Under the pieces are notes generated by a model, which was given only the letters and a program-made list of their open reading frames with translations, did not search any database and was not told the origin of the DNA. From Diphasiastrum complanatum (taxonomy: Eukaryota > Streptophyta > Lycopodiopsida > Lycopodiales > Lycopodiaceae): a stretch of 64,000 nucleotides of DNA. The position numbers and the translations under genes are program-made. Location of the stretch: NCBI GenBank assembly GCA_029204225.1, contig CM055100.1, forward strand, positions 66,978,472 through 67,042,471, read 5' to 3'. Below, one piece after another: positions 1 to 11,740 of this stretch; position 1 is the first letter of the stretch, and each line of letters starts with the position of its first letter.

Positions 1-75
1 TATGATGAATGCAAAATTATTGATAGGAGTAATAAGATTCTTGCACTCGACAAGAGGCAGAGTTACTTATATAGA

Positions 76-946
76 TTGTCACATTGTTATTCTGAGTCTA
101 GTCAAGCCTTGAAAACCTCTGTTCTTGTCAATAAAGCATTACTATGGCATCATCAATTAGGACAATTGAATTATGCATTTTTTTTAACATGTCTAGACAA
201 TCCATGGCTCTTGATCTCGACTATCCTTCTAGTAAGGTTGATCTCTTTGTCTGTCATAGTCTTTGGAAAGTCATAGGCATGCAGCAAAAGGTCCGTTAGA
301 TGTTGTTCATACAGATATATGTGGACCTATGCAAACTCCTTCATTACTAGATGCAAAGTATTTCATTACCTTTATTGACAAATTCTCCAGAAGAATAGAT
401 GTTTATTTCATTAAATAGAAATCAGAGGCTTTCATCAAATTTAGACAATTCAAAGAGCATGCTGAGAATCAAACTGGCAAATGAATCAAAGCGCTGAGGT
501 CAGATAATGGGGGAGAATACATCTCCACCGAATTCAAAGAGTATTGCCTTAACAACGACATTGAGCAACAGTACATTACCTCCTATATGCCTCAGTCAAA
601 TGGTTTTGTTGAGAGAAAGAACAGAACCTTAGTTGAATCGACAAAGTGCATGTTATCACATGCGACACTTCCGAAGTCCTCCTGGGATGAAGTTATTTCA
701 ATAGCAACCTATATTCATAACAAATGTCCTACTAAAGGTCTCTCAGACAAAACACCATTTGAAGTTTGGACAGGTATCAAACCTTCTTTATCAAACTTAC
801 GAGTTTTTGGATGTATTGCTTTTGCACAGATACCTCACGATCTTAGAAAGAAGCTCGACTTCCAGAGTATCAAATGTATTTTCTTCAGCTACACTACTTC
901 AGATCAAGCCCACAAGTTGTTCGATCCCATCAAGTATATTCACTAG
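76..946 (+). pseudogene. copia gag-pre-integrase and integrase remnant
   Basis: Reading starts in a gag-pre-integrase segment with the LLWHHQLGQLNYA zinc-type motif. It shifts frame and continues through the integrase core: a first catalytic Asp in HTDICGPM, a second in RSDNGGEY, and the Glu region in NGFVERKNRTL. Integrase would insert the cDNA copy in the nucleus. At least two in-frame stops and one frameshift lie between 276 and 587. The C-terminal part (587-946) is open for 119 codons and ends in the conserved VFGC/IKCIFF segment seen in copia integrases. It cannot make a full protein. Confidence 0.85.
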
Positions 947-1319
947 CCGGGATATCATCTTCATCGAAGATCAGTTTCAAGACCTCAAAGAAAAAGATAG
1001 TGCCCATGTAGCCGACCTGTCAGATTCTCCTGACATATTGAACTTTCCAGTTTCTCAGTCGACTATTCCCCTTGAAGGTCCAAGCTCATCTACTCTTGAT
1101 GAACAACAAATCAATGGCGAATCAGAAGATGATGATGTTGCAGTTCAACAACTATAGTATGATGGAAATGATCAACTTCCTATATTATCCAAAAGATCTT
1201 CAAGAGCAAGCAGACCACCTAATAGGTATATCGACAAGTCTACAGCCTACCTTGTTCATGAGCCGATGTCTATCGAATTGGCACTCAGTTAGCTTGATTC
1301 AGATCTCTGGAAAGAAGCT

Positions 1320-2098
1320 ATGGATAAAGAGTATTCATCTCTTATCAAGAATCGGACATGGATGATTGTCGAATTACCTACTAGAAGAAACGTAGATGAT
1401 TGCAAATGGATTTTCAAAGTCAAGTACAATGCAGATGGAAGCATCAACAGGAGAAAGACACGACTTGTCGCTAGAGGATTTTCTCAAGTATACAACGTTC
1501 ATTATACTGAGACTTTCAGTCCAGTAGTCAAACATACTTCTATTCGACTTCTACTATCATTTGCCGCTGCAACAGATTTGGAAATACATCAAATGGATGT
1601 AAAGACAACATATCTCAATGGAGTTATTAAAGAGGACATTTACATGGACTCAAAGGTTATATTATCGAGGGTAAACACAATCATGTGTGTAAACTCCATA
1701 AGGCACTTTATGGCTTGAAGCAATATGCTCGAGCATGGTTTCAAATGATCAATACTTTTCTTATTGATCACAGCTACACACCTAGCTCTTCAGATTCTAA
1801 TGTTTACTTCAAAGCAGTGCATCAATCTTTTCTCATCACTTTATATGTGGATGATACATTGCTTTTCAGCAATAGTACCAATCTGATAAAAGAGGCCAAG
1901 ACAATGCTATCTTCCGAATTCGACATGACCGATCTAGGTGAACCTCATTTCTGCCTTGGTATACAAATCCACAGAGACAGAAAACAGAAGTTGGTCTACA
2001 TTACTCAACAAAGGTACACCTACAACATGTTCGTTAGGTATAATCTGATTAATTGCAAGTTAGCTCTCTCACCAATGGAACCAGGTCTCAAGTTGTAG
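1320..2098 (+). pseudogene. copia reverse transcriptase remnant
   Basis: The RT is read in two overlapping pieces (1320-1718 and 1685-2098) joined by a frameshift near 1690. Landmarks are CKWIFKVKYNADGS, TRLVARGFSQ, HQMDVKTTYLNG (the catalytic Asp of motif A), LHKALYGLKQ and LYVDDTLLF (the catalytic YVDD box). The enzyme would copy element RNA to cDNA in cytoplasmic particles. The frame ends after the LSPMEPG segment, just where the RNase H connection should begin, so the 3' third of pol is missing. Confidence 0.88.
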
Positions 2099-2930
2099 AA
2101 CAACTGATCAGACAGATTTTGATTCTACCAACAAACCTCGTAGTTTACTTAACAAAGGATGAGAAAGAAACGAACGCGAACGCAAAATTTTCTGGACTGT
2201 TCTTCAAGCTCACTTGTCGTGAAACTATCTCGAACAGTTCGTGAAATATTCTAGCTTCCTTCAAGCTCAAGAATTGTCATCTATCGCGAACAATTCGCAA
2301 ATGATGAAAATATCGCGAAGAGGCCACGAAATATTCATGAACAGAATTTATTCGACCCTGAGAAACTAGAATGTTGAAAACGATTCGATTCTGTGACAGA
2401 AGAAAAAAGGCCAAAGGACTTATCCTGTAACAATATAAATACATGTGCACTTATAGTAATAACTTACTCTCAGATTCAAGCTAAGACTTAGACTCAGACT
2501 GACTTATTTACTTATGCACTTGCGCACTTACGTACTCTTCATAAAAGAGATACCACAAGGTAGCAAGAAGAATGTATATTGATTCAGAGTTGCTTATCAT
2601 CAGACTTATTTTCAGTTACTCAAAGACAACTTAGAGTGCACGGTTTCTATCCGCTATTGTCTTGCACTCATTAGCATCTAATTTTGTTTTTTTGAATCGA
2701 TACTATTTCTTATTGCGTTCAGTATATGTTAGAATGCATGCATCTCTGTATTGCTTTTGTAACTGATAGAAATTTGTCTGAGAATTCAATACTTTATGTT
2801 TGGCTACGTAATCACTTAGTATCTAGTGAAAGTTAGTTGCCAAAGATTGAACGTGATTTCTATTAATACTACTTTGTTCAATTTCAATTGACATAGTCAT
2901 GCATTGGAAGTAGGAAGTTTTCGCATTCCA
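2099..2930. other. Non-coding stretch, possibly 3' flank or LTR remnant of the copia copy
   Basis: No supported coding frame. The first 300 bases are rich in GCGAAC/GAACAATTCGC words like those in the LTR-side sequence of the copia at 37.9 kb. A TATA-like AATATAAATA lies near 2439. I see no matching second copy inside the window, so an LTR call is only a suggestion. Confidence 0.3.
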
Positions 2931-4012
2931 TTATCTACCTATTTCCGACAAGTGCTGCAACAGTTCTTGTGATCTCAAGGAAGATGAGGTCCTTGAATGA
3001 TTTGCCGCATTGACAACTTCATTGTCTGAATTGGTCTTTGTATGGCTCAATTGAAAATCAATATTGAAAACAAAAATATTGTCCTCGTAATCTTCCGCAT
3101 CGTGTTCGTTGTCCTTAGCTGATTTTCTGTGTCCTTGCATTGACATTATGCTCGCATTTGGATTTTCCTTGCTTGATTCAAATTGGGAATTACATTTATG
3201 GTGCCGATTATGTAAATATTCCATAGCACTGCATAAATGTTGATTGGCCCGTTCCTGTGAAATCAATGGGGAATCAAGATTCGTTGATGAAGTTGGTTGA
3301 TCTATTTGCTAAACAAGTTTTTTCATTATTGATAGTTGTTCTTCTTCATCACATTGCACTCGTTGTTCCAACGTTCCCCTGTCATTTTCAAGTCTGACTA
3401 GATATTCAATATGACTTTGTAATACATATTTTCATCCATGTCAATTCTTCGGACATCTTGAGAAGATGTTACATTTGGTGATGGGGATGGCAATTGGAAT
3501 GATGTAGGTAGCTCATTACATCTTTGATCAGCTACCGCAATTTTGTTTTGCCCACCAGATAGGCTAGCAAACAATCTTTTTTATGTTACCTTATCATCTT
3601 GCCGATATTGTTTCCATCTCACCTTATCATCTTGTCGATCTTGTTCCATTTCTTGCAACATTCCAACTATTAGATCTTGTGTGGCCTGCAGTTTACTTAG
3701 TATGTTTTCTTGTTGGTTCGGAACCTGCAGTTCTTGTTCTGAGTGACATGAATTCAGCTCCTCAACGTCACTATCACTACTATAAGCACCACCACTTGGA
3801 TTATGTTGACTGATCTGGTGAACTTGTTGATCATCATAATCATTGAAATGCTTTTCATTATGTTCCAAATAGTCTCCATATGACACATGTTCGCACTGAT
3901 TAGATTCGCCATCACTGTGCTCATAATATTGATCTTCAAAATCATAGTTAGATTGATCTTCGTATACAGATTCACTGTCATCTATGTACTGAAAATCAAA
4001 ATCCACATCCAT
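2931..4012 (-). pseudogene. Decayed acidic, coiled-coil-like coding sequence of unknown function
   Basis: I do not recognise this gene. The N-terminal piece (4012-3581, 143 codons) is strongly acidic (many D, E, Y and S) and ends in a Q/D/E/K-rich, probably helical stretch. After a stop, the same frame stays readable to about 3415, then a +1 shift continues with LENDRGTLEQRVQCDEEE and a further stop, and reading ends at 2931 in a Ser/Leu/Gln-rich tail. The coherent composition over about 1.08 kb, with only a few lesions, argues for a former protein rather than chance. It could be a captured host gene, a transposon accessory ORF or an old gag. No zinc knuckle, protease or transposase motif is visible. 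Confidence 0.5.
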
Positions 4013-4719
4013 CTTGACAATTTAAGGACTTGTAGATTATGGTATACTGAGCTGAAGTTTATGTGCAATGGACTTTGATACATAGCCGAATTGCTCTTTT
4101 CTCCACCCACTTAAAACTCAGAGTTCTACAATGAGTGAAACTGAAACGCAAAAATTTGTAGATCGTATAAAACTGAGCACTTTTGCTTTTAACAATAGTC
4201 AATTCCAAGCTCAAATGGAGATGATATTCAACAAATTTGTACTATGATGACTTTTCAAATTTGGCCCACACATGTAGCATGCTTTACAATGATGGTGGTG
4301 TGATTGATTGTTGACAGTATACTTTGGACAATTTATGACATATTTGCAAAGGAGAATGTAATTGCTTCTTATTTCATGGAGAGAATGTTGTTAGTGGAAG
4401 TTATTCAAGTACATTACTATATAATTGGAAATTCAATGTTGTGCCTACTTAACTCCAAGAAAAAAATATTTTGTGCTCTTGTGCTTGATTGAGAGGTCAT
4501 GAGTATGTGGATCTTTAGACCATATTTGTTTAGGAATGAACTTGCACACAGACCCCTTGTTTTTTGTCCCAATGTTTCAAGCTTGGAGTGTTTGGAAGTT
4601 TTAAATTAGTCCCTATATTGTTGGGTTCACAATTTTTTCATAATGTGAATTTGCCGATTTTCAGATCTTCGACTAAATAATTATTGTCCACAACATATGA
4701 TAGAATTCATTTCATAATT
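4013..4719. other. Non-coding interval
   Basis: AT-rich sequence between two coding remnants of opposite orientation. Only short chance ORFs (up to 63 codons) occur. It may hold the promoter side of the leftward remnant and an intron of the rightward one (a TTCAGCAG-type acceptor near 4737), but nothing firm can be assigned. Confidence 0.3.
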
Positions 4720-4737
4720 GATTTGTCTATTCAGCAG

Positions 4738-5637
4738 TGGAAGCGGACGTCGTCGATCCAGATCTGTATATGAAGATTACATCGCTAGCTTGATTGATAC
4801 CATGTCGCCCGAACAAAGGGCAGTTGCTAGGAAAATACTTAACACAAAAGAAGGTGCCACAAGAGGCCCTTCATCTCCACCCGCTACTACAGATGAATCG
4901 TCCTCCAATCCTCACTACAATTTAAAAGCTGATGGGAATGTAGCGAGGGATGAGAAAGGGACAGTTTTTATTAATAAATTGCATTTGTTATGTTCTCATT
5001 ATTTTGGAACAAGACTTTTTTTTAAAAGGTGTAATCAACCTGGAGAATGAAAATCCAGGACCTGGCTGGTGTTCCAAGCCAGATCGGAAGGCTTGCAAGG
5101 ATGAGGCCAAAGATCCAGATAAATATCACTTGTAGAAGGAGGCTGCGGCGAATGACCCATGGAATGGGGAATTCTCAGCTCAGATCTAGTGGAAAGGCGG
5201 GCCTATAGGCCCAAATGGTATGTAATTCATTTATATTCTACAATGCATTCTTTACTGTCATCACATATGAATTAATTTGTGCTAAAAATTTTAACTTGTC
5301 ATTCATTTTTCTTCTTTTTTACAACATCACGACTTTGGATGCTATCCATCCAAGTCCGAGTATGAAATTGCATTTCATGATTCATATGCCGGTTTGGTGG
5401 TAGGGCTAGCTCGTCAGGGCATCCACCCCATAGTGAGTTATATTCATCATTGTGTCCATCAAATTTATTTATATGCATATATCATCAGTAGATTGATCTC
5501 TGGTCGAAAACTTACCATTGTCATATTTGTTGTTTGTGTTGATGCAGGCACATGCAGCGCCAGCTCCAGATGCAGAGCATGCGGCATCTACGGGTCATGG
5601 TGATGACGACACTAGTGCCTCTGACGAGGAGTAGTAG
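4738..5637 (+). pseudogene. Multi-exon coding remnant with acidic C terminus (unknown, possibly DNA-transposon or host gene)
   Basis: Four coherent coding blocks are separated by sequence with plausible GT/AG borders. Block 1 (about 4738-4960) includes VYEDYIASLIDTMSPEQR. Block 2 (about 5033-5218) includes NPGPGWCSKPDRKACK and holds two in-frame TAG stops. Block 3 (about 5330-5431) reads SEYEIAFHDSYAGLVVGLAR and runs into a GTGAGT donor near 5432. Block 4 starts after TTGATGCAG near 5547 and ends in an acidic tail, GHGDDDTSASDEE, with a stop at 5637. The pattern resembles plant transposase or transposon-associated genes, but I cannot name the family. The two stops imply decay. Confidence 0.45.
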
Positions 5638-8600
5638 TGTACAATATAGTGTAGTTTTTATTTTTTTTGATATATGTGTATCATCGCGATGTATTGTACA
5701 TGAGACGGAAAGTCTCACACCATCATGTAATATGACGTTCAAATTTTGGTATAACGTTCAAATTTCAATGATTTTGATTTGTGAATATTGAATGGATTGT
5801 CATTTCCATACGATAGTTATCAAGTTGTGAATTGCTATCCACTTAGTTAATTCGCAAGTGAAGTTGTGAATGAACCCTTAAATGCAAAAAAGACGTTTCA
5901 AACTTGTTCAAAGAAAACGTTTCAAAGTTGTTAGACTTTTTAAAATTTCGTTCAGTTATGAAATCATCATCCATGGTACGTATAACGCTTAATTTAATTA
6001 AAGACAGTGTAGATCTTATGACTATCATAACCAGCTTATTAGGAAATTTGATGGTGTTTGCAGTATAAGAGATGTCGTTCCCCAAAGAGAGCACATAAGA
6101 GGGTAATTCTATCATTATGGTGGTAACAAAGATATATCAGTGATGCACAATGAAATGGGATGGAAATGATGAGAAATCTGGCTGTCAAGGACATTTAGAT
6201 AAGGCATCCACAACCACCAAGCCCAAGGGAAAATGTAATAAATCTGATAGAAACAGATTCAATGATAGTTCCAGACCATATACCTCTCCCATACAATAGC
6301 TATGTATGATCATTTACTGTCTTGAGTGACTAAACAGTCACTACACACACATACTGATTAACCACATGTTCCAAGATTATGAATCCTCCAATTCTCACTC
6401 AGTAGCTAAGCAACCTGCAAAATGACTTGGGGAATCACACATCCCCTCTCATCCTACTTCTCATAATCTGACCAAAAACACAATTGTACTAATATGAATC
6501 AAACAGATGCATGCTTCAGCATGGCATATCAATGTACTAAATCATTCATTAAAGAACATTGATTATTACAGAAAAGGGATTCCATTCATGAGTGCAGCAA
6601 TATCTGCAGATAAATACATTATAATACATTCTCTTCTCTGCTAAAGAGCTGGAAAGATTAAGCTACACCAAAGCACACAGAGCCACAAAGCCTCTGCTCT
6701 TCCTCTCCTGCAAACAAGAAGAATGGGAATAGAATACAATCTAACTAAGAGCAAAAACGTTCTGGCTCATATAGCCAGAGAGAGAGTCGTGCACAGGGAG
6801 AAGGCTTGTAACTGCATTCAGAATGATGCCCAAATGCCGACTGAATGGGATCGCTTGCCTGGATAAAATCGTCTGAAAGAGAAAGCTGCACCCTGAAACT
6901 ACCACAAGGTCAAAATAGATCTGTTGTAGAAGGGCTGGTATGATCTGGAAACAAGGAACGATGCTGAGTCTGCATGAAACTGCCACGGCCTTGCCCACTT
7001 AAACGCGCTTTGCGCTAGTGAATAACACGTTGCTTCCAGGAAGAAGAACAATGGCCCAATGCTTGCTTGCCAAATGTAGAACTGCAAACGTGGACCAACC
7101 AAGGACTGCCACAGACAAAAGAGAGGGAAGCCCTTGATAACTGTCTGAAAGATGGGAACATGACGTTGAAACTATTTGTAGATCTGTGTGGAAGAGTGGA
7201 GAAGAGTGGAGGGAAGTGGAACCATCTGGCTGTATAAAACTTTGCCTAACTGTCACTGGATCAAGGCAAAAAGAGTGAGCTTGTTTACTGTAATCCTATT
7301 GCTGTATTATGTTCCGAAAAAACTGCTTGTAGTGCGCTGGATAAAGAACTTATTGACTAAGGAAGTACACACGTTACTGCTGGTGTGTTGACTCAGAACA
7401 ACCACTGGTTCACGTGGAAAACTGCCTCTGACAGTCCGCCTAGCTGTCGCTATAGATACGCCCTGGTATTGAAAGAATTCCGACCTAACCGTTTTGAAAT
7501 CCGAGAACTATGGAAATACAAGAAATCCGATCCAGGCTGGGTTTGATGGATGGAATTTAATGAAGGGTCGGATTTTCTGCTGTGGGTCGGATTCGGATTT
7601 CCTCTGTGGGTCGCTGCTGGTTCTAATTTCTGGTTATTCGATCCAGGATCGAAATTCACAAATCGATCCAATGCTAAAAGCCGCCTTGCTGCTGACGGTT
7701 GATCACAACACTGAGAATTGATTTGCTACAGATAGAAATCAGAGATCGTACTGCTGCTCTGCTCAGGGTCGCGTTTGCTAGCAAGTGTTAGAGGACGTTG
7801 AAAAGTTAACTGTGCGAGAAGATGGCCGCGTCAACAGTGTGCTGTAGATCGAAATAACATGTATAATAATATTCATAACAACGCCACCTCATTTTTGGGT
7901 CGGTTGGCCGACTTAATTGAAGGTGACTTTGTTTGAAGTACCTGTCACTGGAAATCACCAAGTATATTTGAGTCAAGGCTTTAAGAGAAGTCCTCTTCAT
8001 AAGTGGTAAGGCTTGCAAATAATAAGCTTTGCCTTAACCATAAAGATTGGCCTTAAAGAGCACTTTGTACTTTGTGATCCTAAGGCAAATGTTGAGTTAG
8101 TCACAAATTTAAGAATCTAAATTGGAACATAAGGCAAATGTCCTTCTCATGTAGAGCTCAAGCCTTAAGACCAAGACCCTATCAAGATCGAGTGAATCAA
8201 ATAATTAGATGTGCGCTGACAGGCTAGATCGTTGAAGGCTCAAATTATATTGTTGTTGTCAACGAACTGCAGGGCTGATGAAGGTCGATTCTTGTGATAA
8301 CCTCCATAAGAAGAAAATTCCTTGCCTTAATACAAGGTGAAGGTCACCTCTATAAAGGCTAAGGACCAATTAGCCTTGAAAGCCCATTTGAAAATAGAGG
8401 CTTTACTTTAGACCAAAGGTAGGCCTTCTCTTGTAATAAACCTCAAGCCTTTATATTGCCATCAGATAACCTTGCGTCATTTTGTAGTTGGCTTGCCTAC
8501 TACCTTTACATGTATATAGATATTTAGAGGCAAGTCGAATGTAGGTCAAAAGCCTAAGAATCAATACTGATACAATTGTGCTATAGCTTTTGAGTTACAC

Positions 8601-9222
8601 CATGTACAATAAAGGTTGAGTCAAAATGCTTCATTGAGGATCAGACATGAACAAAACCTTCTACAATTTAGGTGTCGGATTGTTAGAAGCTACAATCGAC
8701 TCTTGACTAGAAGATTCTAGAAAATGCTGATCTTGCATGCGTATAAGTTGATAAGGGTTTGTCTTATAAAAAAAAAAATTTCTTTCCTGCATTTTAAGTC
8801 CAGTTGTTATAAGTAATGCCACAGACTTATATGGAACTCAACTACGGTACACTTGAATGGCATGGATTTGCCCAAGTCATTCAGTGCTTGGACTCCCGAA
8901 TGTCTTTTTATTGGAAATCCATGGGGCTAGTATAGCACGGATCTGCTCTAGTACCTTGCGCTATGGCCATCGTCATGTCTCTTTTCATCTGTGTAATGAA
9001 AGGTAGTTGCTTACATGTAGAATGCTTATGTGAACCTAATACATTCTTTTCGCTCTTAAAATGATCAGTATGGCTTCTACCCTCATACGGTTTTGTTAAA
9101 GGGCAGAATGTATTGCTAAGTTATGAAATGTGTGATTGGGAAGATTGGACATACTTTTTATAATTGCAATCAAGCTGATAAGGTAGTGAATCTTGTTTCG
9201 AACATGGATAACAACTAATACA
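5638..9222. other. 3.6-kb gene-poor stretch
   Basis: No ORF above 90 codons and no recognisable domain. 5640-5790 may be the 3' UTR of the preceding remnant. From about 7950 to 8520 the words GCCTTAA and TAAGGC (and AGGCTT/AAGCCT) recur many times on both strands, giving a word-repetitive texture without clean tandem periods. A poly-A run lies near 8770. The rest looks like old, unalignable repeat sequence. Confidence 0.4.
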
Positions 9223-10009
9223 TGTTTGGAGAAAATGCGGGAGGATCAGTCCATTCAATTCTCTCGGTGTGCGCACTATTGGTAACAACAGGCGAACACA
9301 CTAATGAAATGAAATTTAGAGCTAGATGCGCGGTGGTAGCGGAAGCAAGAGCAAACTATCAGACAAATCAATCAGAAAGTCAGACAGAGAGAGCGGAAAG
9401 CATTGCAAATACTGATAAATCCTGAATGTAGAACTAGACAACACTTTATTCAAATTAATTGTAGTGAAATACAAGTCAATGATGCAGGTGAGCACAAGAC
9501 AATAGTGGATGAAACCGCGTGCTCACAAAGCTAACCACAATCTATAAAAGCTATGAGCTTATTACTGACGATCCATCTAAAGAAGAGAATCAATGCATAA
9601 AAGCATCTACAGTGTCTGTCTCATCAGCTTTGATAATCTGTGTTTTTGATCATAGATCAATTGCATACTTGTTACATGATTTGTGTGCTATTTACATTTA
9701 TGCAGATGAGTGTACAAGAAAAGGAGTAGAGTTGTTGCACCGTCAGAGAGAGAAGATCGTGGCGGCTGTCATTGTCAAGTTGGTTGCACAGTATAGAGGC
9801 TGAGCGTGAGGTGACCGATAAGTCAGGATTCTCCGATAGGTCGGTCAGGTTGGGTCTACCCAATAGTTCATCCTACTCCGATATGTCGGTCGTCTTCTCT
9901 TGCATGTCTTCAGTAGTTGAGTTGCACAACAATGCAAGTAAATATGCAGCAATGAATTAAACTACACTAATATAGGATTTAGGAGAGTAGAGGAGATAAA
10001 TCCAACACA
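9223..10009 (-). repeat. 3' LTR of the family-1 copia (787 bp)
   Basis: It starts TG (10009, minus strand) and ends CA (9223). Positions 9223 to about 9509 match 12684-12957, including a GA-rich region and a conserved TTCAAATTAATTGTAGTG word. The U3 half has no partner because the 5' LTR is truncated. The 67-codon ORF inside it also occurs in the other LTR and is not a gene. Confidence 0.85.
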
Positions 10010-10010
10010 A

Positions 10011-10037
10011 CCCCCCCCCCCCCCCCCCCCCCCCCCC
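10011..10037 (-). promoter_or_regulatory. Polypurine tract as an uninterrupted G27 run
   Basis: Twenty-seven consecutive C on the plus strand (G on the element strand) directly abut the 3' LTR start. This is the position of the polypurine tract that primes plus-strand DNA synthesis. Such a pure G run is far longer than a usual PPT and has probably expanded by slippage after insertion. Confidence 0.65.
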
Positions 10038-10161
10038 TTAATTTGGATCTGTGAATGATTTGATCTTCAGACTAAGCAGTGCACAAAATTTGTTGTGTGT
10101 GTCAATGCTCAATGCCTTGGTGAACACACCTGCAACCTTGTCCTACGTTCGACAGTAAAGC

Positions 10162-10695
10162 TCACCTAATTGTCGATAATCTTGACCCTAACATCATGAT
10201 ATCAGATTTCAATGTGCTTACTCCTAGAGTGAAATCTAGGATTGGCCGATAAGGCAATTGCACTCTAACTATCACAAAATATGATTGTTGGGGTGTATGG
10301 CTCAAACTAATGTCTGCCATTAAATTTCTCAACCAAAATGCCTCTTTAATGGATTGAGAAGCAATAATATACTCTGCTTCTATAGATGAAAGACCAATAG
10401 AGGTCTGCTTACGACTGTTCCATGATATAGGACCACCGTTGAAGAAGAATGTAAATCCAGTTGTGGATTCACGATTATCTACATCTCCTCCCCAGCTTGC
10501 ATCTAAAAATCCACTGAGCCGATGAAGATTGTCGTTGGTGACTTCTCCATAGCAGATGCACTGGTCTATTGTATCTCGGATGTATCTCATGACTCTTATA
10601 AGAGCCTTCCAATGGGTTATGCCAGGATTGGCCATGAATTGGCCGAGTGAGCTAACTAGAAAAGCTTTGGTAAAGATGAGTGTGCCAGCATACAT
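10162..10695 (-). pseudogene. copia RNase H domain remnant
   Basis: 177 open codons with copia RNase H landmarks: a GFLDASWGGD segment with the first catalytic Asp, the RESTTGFTFF turn, ISWNSRKQTSIGLSS and the SIEAEYIIAS helix carrying the catalytic Glu. The domain degrades the RNA strand during reverse transcription. The N-terminal 40 codons resemble the RT-RNase H connection (HWKALIRVMRYIRDT). After about codon 140 the frame drifts from the family and the end is shifted. It sits directly behind the integrase fragment with no RT between. Confidence 0.85.
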
Positions 10696-10744
10696 TTAGC
10701 TGACTCGACTAGGTACGATTCTTCCTCTCGGCTAAGCCATTACA

Positions 10745-11608
10745 CTAAGGTGAGTAAGGAGTGATAAACTGCTGTTCAATGCCTTGGCTCTGATAGTACT
10801 CCTTGAATTCAATAGAGATGTACTCTCCACTATTATTGGACCTCAAGGCTTTGATCGTCTTACTAGTCTCTTTCTCTGCACGCTCTTTGAAGATTCTGAA
10901 GCAATTGAAAGCTTTTGATTTCTTCTTGATAAAATAAACCATAGTCTTTCTGAAAAATTTATCAATAAAAGTTATAAAATACTTTGCATCCTTTCGTGAA
11001 GGATTTTGCATTGGGCCACAAATATCTATATGTACAACATCTAGCAATCCTCTAGCAGTATGCTGGTGGCTTAATCTAAATGGTTTCCTTGTTTGCTTAC
11101 CAACTAAACAGTCTTGACAGACAGGTAACTCAACTTTCTTATCAGGATAGTCGAGATCAAGAACAATTGATTGCTTAGACATTTGATGTACATAAGCATA
11201 ATTCAAATGACCAAGTTTGTAATGCCAAAGTAAACTTCTATAAGTTATCTGAATAGAAGTACGAAGTGCCTGACTAGGGGCAGAAAAACAATGACTTAAT
11301 CTGTACAAGTATCCATGCCTCTTTCCGAGTGCTAGAATCTCGCTTGTCCTATCGACTACTTTACATTGATCAGATTTAAATTTTACTTTATGTCTTAGAT
11401 TTGTGATTTTGCTAGCAGAGAGCAGATTTGTAGACAGATTTGGTACATGAAGGACATTTGAAAGTAGTCTACATTGATCATTGGCAAAGCTCAATCTTAT
11501 TGTACCTTCACCTTTGATAGCTTGTGTGCTATTGTCACCAAGGTGAACATATCGTTTGGTACTATAAGGCGTATAGGAATCGAAACAACCGATATGCTTG
11601 TGTGGCAC
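10745..11608 (-). pseudogene. copia protease tail, gag-pre-integrase and integrase fragment
   Basis: 287 codons stay open. The first 70 match the region after the protease active site (NVLHVPNLSTNLLS). Then comes gag-pre-integrase with LLWHYKLGHLNYA and CQDCLVGKQTRKPF (a His/Cys zinc-binding set), then integrase with the first catalytic Asp in HIDICGPM and a second motif, RSNNSGEY, where the catalytic Asp is replaced by Asn. Reading ends at TPYSP, just before the NG-x-ER Glu motif. The missing Asp and the truncation make the enzyme inactive. Confidence 0.88.
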
Positions 11609-11740
11609 CGAAATCTAGAAACTAAGAGCTGTTGTTGGATGCTTGTTGATGGTTTGTCATGAAGGCATCATGATCCACTTCTTGAATGGGTATGGAGCTT
11701 CTACAACTGCATTTGCCACTTGATTCGACTGTTCTTTGCT

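Larger units (their letters stand above)
1..2098 (+). mobile_element. Degenerate Ty1/copia retrotransposon, family 1 (partial pol)
   Basis: The segment carries, in order, a gag-pre-integrase domain, an integrase core and a reverse transcriptase, the order typical of Ty1/copia. The window edge cuts the left end, so gag, protease and the 5' LTR are not seen. No RNase H follows the RT; the frame stops at 2098. Several stops and frameshifts break the polyprotein (TAG near 416, TGA near 481, a shift near 1680). The text around the zinc-binding region closely matches the copies at 10.7-11.6 kb and 28.6-28.8 kb, so these three form one family. It is a decayed, immobile copy. Confidence 0.9.

Noticed and set aside
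7450-7721. Overlapping 73- and 75-codon ORFs on both strands
   Set aside because: No motif, no conservation elsewhere in the window, and both strands are open only because stops are rare locally.
9222-9425. ORF of 67 codons starting MFGENAGGSV, and its twin at 12683-12901
   Set aside because: Both lie in the two LTRs of the same copia element, antisense to it. The similarity is due to LTR duplication, not to a gene family.
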